Under the pieces are notes generated by a model that worked only from the letters and a program-made list of their open reading frames with translations, made no database searches and was not told where the DNA came from. A DNA stretch of 64,000 nucleotides from NCBI GenBank assembly GCA_030428355.1, contig JAUIBL010000009.1, positions 47,506 to 111,505 of the forward strand, written 5' to 3'. The translations under genes and the position numbers were made by a program. Source of the DNA: Alphaproteobacteria bacterium. GTDB lineage: Bacteria; Pseudomonadota; Alphaproteobacteria; Rhodobacterales; Rhodobacteraceae. Of this stretch, positions 61,196 to 64,000 are shown piece by piece. How positions within the stretch are numbered: the first letter of the stretch is position 1; each line of letters opens with the position of its first letter.

Positions 61196-62044
61196 ATGTC
61201 TGACATACCCGCAGATGCCGAAGCCCGCCGCGCGGTTGCGCCGGTGATTTGTTATCCCAACGACACGCTGCCGGTGCCGGATATGGCGCTTTATGCGCGG
61301 GCGCTTGCAGGGGCCGAAGTGGTGGATGTGTCCATCGCTGCACCGCGGGACGCTTGTACCTTCCGGGTGCCTGCGGGATCGTTTTTTCGCATCGTGAGTG
61401 TTGAGGGGCCTCAGGTGGGTGACCTCAACCTGTGGAACGCTCATGACCTGTCCGAGCGGTTCTATTCCGGCAAGACTCGCGCCCTGCATGGGACGCATGT
61501 GACGACGGGCGAGCGGCTCTGGTCCTCTTTCCCGACGCTGCGGCCGATGGCGACCATCGTCGAGGACAGTCTGGGCTGGTACGGGATCGACGCCTATGGC
61601 GGGTCGGTTCATGACGTGATCGGCACGCGTTGCGATCCCTATACCGGCAACCTGTTGTCCGGTGTGCAGTATCATCACTGCTGCCATTCGAACCTGACGC
61701 GGGCGCTGGCGGATGCCACGGGGAAGACCCTGACCGAGGCGGAGCCGCATGTGCATGACGTGCTCAACGTGTTCATGTGTACCGGGTTCACGCGGGATAC
61801 GGGGCAGTATTTCATGAAGGCCAGCCCGGTGCGTCCGGGCGACCATCTGACCTTTTTCGCCGAGATCGACCTGCTTGGCGCGTTGTCCGCCTGTCCGGGT
61901 GGGGATTGCTCGGCAGAGCATACCAGTGATGCGGCGGCCTGCTATCCGTTGCGGGTGGAGGTTTTGCGTCCTGCTGAGGGCGCGTTGGAGGGATGGGTGT
62001 CACCTGCGGTCAACGGTTATGACCGGAGTCACGGACGGGGTTAA
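61196..62044 (+). CDS. DUF1989 (urea carboxylase-associated) family protein (282 aa)
   Basis: The protein has the DUF1989 core: GSFFRIVSVEGPQVGDLNLW, then ERLWSSFPTLRPMATIVED and DVIGTRCDPYTGNLL, and late motifs HDVLNVFMCTGFTRDTGQYF. Cysteines and histidines (HHCCHSN) look like metal ligands. Family members appear beside urea carboxylase and amino acid degradation genes, and some act on guanidino compounds. A link to the ornithine pathway is a guess. It overlaps the end of the next gene by four bases. Confidence 0.85.
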   Translation: MSDIPADAEARRAVAPVICYPNDTLPVPDMALYARALAGAEVVDVSIAAPRDACTFRVPAGSFFRIVSVEGPQVGDLNLWNAHDLSERFYSGKTRALHGTHVTTGERLWSSFPTLRPMATIVEDSLGWYGIDAYGGSVHDVIGTRCDPYTGNLLSGVQYHHCCHSNLTRALADATGKTLTEAEPHVHDVLNVFMCTGFTRDTGQYFMKASPVRPGDHLTFFAEIDLLGALSACPGGDCSAEHTSDAAACYPLRVEVLRPAEGALEGWVSPAVNGYDRSHGRG

Positions 62045-62715
62045 TCCGGGCGCGGCGTCTTGCGGTAGGGGTGTGTGGCGACGATTGTCCAGTACATCAG
62101 GTAATGCAGCGCGATGGGACCAAGTGTGATCGCGATGATCCAGTCAAAGGCGGTGCCGTGCCGCGCGGCCAACTCATTGAGAAGGATGAGCGCAACAAGG
62201 CGGATCACTTGCCAGTTGGCCGCGTTCCGCTGACCTTCGTCCCAGTCGCGGGCAAACCAGCCGATCTTGTCGCCGTCCCCGGCAAGGTAGAAGACCAACA
62301 CGAACATGCAGAGATAGACGGCAATGCCGAGGCTCAGCGCCGTTTGCGCGACTGCAAGAGAGGGCAGCGCCATCACCCCGGCATAGGCGGCAAGACACAA
62401 CAGGATCAGTTTGCCCCCGGCTTTGCGGATGCCGATGCGTTCGAAGGTCTGAAGCGATGCCGGCATTTGCACGGCTACGACGGCCACATGTCCGAACAGG
62501 GCGCACATGACCGGAAGCACGAGATCAAGCTCGGCAAGGGTCGCGTGGTGATGCGCTGTGAGGGTAAAAAGCGACAGGGTGATGACACTGAACAGGAACA
62601 GCATGCGCGGGATCGGCACGCGGGTTGTCAGCAGGACATATATGTCAAAGACCCAATTCGGCATGGATCGGGTGTGACAGACGAATGTGGCGGGAATTGG
62701 AAAGGACCGGGACAT
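62041..62715 (-). CDS. Multi-pass membrane protein of unknown function (224 aa)
   Basis: It has about six hydrophobic helices with a basic/His-rich loop (TLTAHHHATLAEL) early and an acidic soluble segment (AGDGDKIGWFARDWDEGQRN) before the last helices. I do not recognise the family. A shorter form from ATG at 62664 (starting MPNWVFDIYV) may be the real start because the first 17 residues are hydrophilic. It lies 28 bases after deoD on the same strand. Confidence 0.6.
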   Translation of the reverse strand: MSRSFPIPATFVCHTRSMPNWVFDIYVLLTTRVPIPRMLFLFSVITLSLFTLTAHHHATLAELDLVLPVMCALFGHVAVVAVQMPASLQTFERIGIRKAGGKLILLCLAAYAGVMALPSLAVAQTALSLGIAVYLCMFVLVFYLAGDGDKIGWFARDWDEGQRNAANWQVIRLVALILLNELAARHGTAFDWIIAITLGPIALHYLMYWTIVATHPYRKTPRPD

Positions 62716-62743
62716 TGAAAAGTGCCCCGGTCCGGAGGTGCGA

Positions 62744-63448
62744 TCAGGTGAACGCTGCTGTCAGGGCGATTTCGACCATGTCACCAAAGCTGCGTTCGCG
62801 GTCATCAGAGGGCAAGGCCTCGCCGGTGAGCAAGTGGTCGGAAACGGTCAGAACGGCCAGCGCGCGGACCGAGTGGCGGGCCGCGAGGTTGTAGAGTTCC
62901 GCCGCTTCCATTTCGACGCCCAGAATACCGTGACGGGTCATCTGTTCATTCAGATCCGGGCGTTCGTCATAGAACACGTCCGACGAATAAATGCCGCCAA
63001 CATGGGTTTTCGTGCCCTTGGCCTCGGCAGCCGCAACTGCGGCCCGCAACAGGCTCCAATCCGCGCAGGGGGCAAAGTTCAATTCCTTGAAGATCCCCCG
63101 CGACGGTGTGGACAGGGTGCTGGCGGTCATGGCGATTATCACGTCGCGGATGCCGACATGGGGTTGCATCCCGCCACACGACCCGATGCGAATGAGTGTT
63201 TTCGCACCGTAGTCGCGGATGAGTTCATTGGCGTAGATGGACAACGAGGGCATGCCCATTCCCGACCCTTGAATGGTCACGGTGTGGCCCTTCCAAGTGC
63301 CGGTAAACCCTAGCATGCCGCGCACTTCGTTGACGAGCCGGGCATCGGTCAGAAAGGTCTCTGCCGCCCATTTGGCGCGGTACGGATCACCGGGCATCAG
63401 TACGGTTTCGGCGATCTCGCCGGGCCTGGCTCCGATGTGAACGGTCAT
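62744..63448 (-). CDS. deoD: Purine-nucleoside phosphorylase (DeoD type)
   Basis: This hexameric PNP of 234 residues cleaves purine (deoxy)nucleosides with phosphate. Its motifs are [41 protein letters not shown] and [10 protein letters not shown], which carry the phosphate and base-binding residues. The length is right for the family. It starts one base after the H-NS-like gene ends, so the two are co-transcribed. Confidence 0.95.
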   Translation of the reverse strand: MTVHIGARPGEIAETVLMPGDPYRAKWAAETFLTDARLVNEVRGMLGFTGTWKGHTVTIQGSGMGMPSLSIYANELIRDYGAKTLIRIGSCGGMQPHVGIRDVIIAMTASTLSTPSRGIFKELNFAPCADWSLLRAAVAAAEAKGTKTHVGGIYSSDVFYDERPDLNEQMTRHGILGVEMEAAELYNLAARHSVRALAVLTVSDHLLTGEALPSDDRERSFGDMVEIALTAAFT

Positions 63449-63449
63449 G

Positions 63450-63761
63450 TCAGATTTTCATGTCGTCCAGGGATTTGCCTGCGGCGAGGGCATCGTTGAC
63501 CCAATTCGGCTTGCGGCCTTTTCCTGTCCAGGTTTGCGACGGATCGGCTGGATTCTTGTATTTCGGTTCGCTTTTCGAACCCTTTTTCTGCGGCGTGCCC
63601 AAGAGTTCGTCGAGTGAGAATCCGTATTCCTTGGCAGCGGATTCGGCCGCTTTCTTGGCTTCCGATAGACGGCGTGTTTCGATCGTCTTGAGGGCTTTTT
63701 CGGCGTCCTTGATCAGCTTGGTCAGCTCGTCTTTGGACATATTGTTGAGGTCAATACTCAT
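63450..63761 (-). CDS. H-NS family nucleoid-associated protein (HvrA-like, 103 aa)
   Basis: An N-terminal coiled-coil ([19 protein letters not shown]) for oligomerisation is followed by the H-NS-type DNA-binding motif [19 protein letters not shown]. Rhodobacter HvrA of this size binds AT-rich DNA and tunes photosynthesis and other genes. CGGAG precedes ATG at 63761. The upstream region to the window end is AT-rich compared with the rest. Confidence 0.92.
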   Translation of the reverse strand: MSIDLNNMSKDELTKLIKDAEKALKTIETRRLSEAKKAAESAAKEYGFSLDELLGTPQKKGSKSEPKYKNPADPSQTWTGKGRKPNWVNDALAAGKSLDDMKI

Positions 63762-64000
63762 GAGTGGCTCCGAGTGGTTTTAAAAAAGTACAATGAAGTT
63801 TGGATACTCCTCGGATTGATTAAGTCAATTCGAGAAGCATCTTTTGACGAATAACAATCGCTTATATGCCAGATTAGGGAACGTCTGATTTACCGTTTTG
63901 GCTGCGCCGATTTCCGTGCAATCGGGCTTTGATTGAGCAGACAGGAACCGATTTTGGGCTCGTAGCGCCAGAATTGGCTGTTCTGAGGCCCCCAACGCCT
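63762..64000. other. AT-rich upstream region of the H-NS-like gene
   Basis: No ORF is convincing in the last 239 bases. The first half (63775-63870) is markedly AT-rich with a run of six As and would suit a promoter with possible self-binding by the H-NS-like protein. Nothing further can be assigned. Confidence 0.4.

Overview
The window reads as a chromosomal segment of an alphaproteobacterium of the Rhodobacterales (Roseobacter/Rhodobacter type). The evidence is high GC with strongly GC-biased third codon positions, a GcrA cell-cycle regulator, an HvrA-like H-NS protein, phosphatidylcholine synthase, taurine-pyruvate aminotransferase, and the ethylmalonyl-CoA pathway genes mcl2 and mch embedded in a TCA-cycle gene cluster. 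I cannot name a genus. There is no prophage, transposase, CRISPR array or rRNA, and only one tRNA (Lys-UUU).

Layout. 1-6.4 kb: partial 2-hydroxyacid dehydrogenase, KAS III enzyme, PRC-barrel protein, thymidine kinase, a small HTH/UPF0029/DgkA group, DUF393 protein and rimO. 6.8-12.2 kb: gcrA, an ABC-2 permease, and a leftward dapF-mtaB-pcs-eamA run. 12.3-16.2 kb: tRNA-Lys and a sitABCD-type metal ABC transporter. 16.3-29.3 kb: a compact leftward glycogen operon glgP-glgB-glgC-glgA-glgX-malQ-pgm, mostly joined by ATGA overlaps, with a LacI-type palindrome upstream. 29.4-36.1 kb: acetyltransferase, tpa, zinc-ribbon protein, then rightward ftsE-ftsX-plsC and a PPOX flavoprotein. 36.1-47.5 kb: leftward mdh, a methyltransferase-like gene, and sucC-(secreted protein)-sucD-sucA-sucB-(MAPEG protein)-lpdA. 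47.6-52.3 kb: TauE permease and the mcl2-nnrU-DUF1737-mch-DUF4344 run. 52.5-58.8 kb: sdhC-sdhD-sdhA, then two lipoprotein genes and two opposing glycan/methyltransferase genes, then sdhB. 58.8-64 kb: a frameshifted ZIP transporter, an ornithine-decarboxylase-type gene with a structured leader, a DUF1989 protein, a membrane protein, deoD and an H-NS-like gene.

Metabolic logic. Mcl2, Mch, Mdh, Sdh, Suc and Odh link acetyl-CoA assimilation (ethylmalonyl-CoA pathway) to the oxidative TCA cycle. The glycogen operon both builds and degrades storage glucan.

Most notable non-genic signals. (1) The sucC and sdhC promoters carry the same composite element with identical geometry: two TGTGATCACA boxes 21 bp apart, then 5 bp, then CGGTTTTTTG, then a downstream CAAAAAACCG arm. 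This looks like a TCA-cycle regulon signature. (2) Clusters of long perfect palindromes (TTCGAA or GTCGAC centres) sit between genes at several places, and two of them share the same module order. (3) Three tandem 24-bp repeats, each with a palindromic core, separate sitA from sitB. (4) A candidate speF-type leader with a 21-codon upstream ORF and three GANTC sites precedes the decarboxylase gene. (5) sdhB is cut off from sdhCDA by opposing genes.
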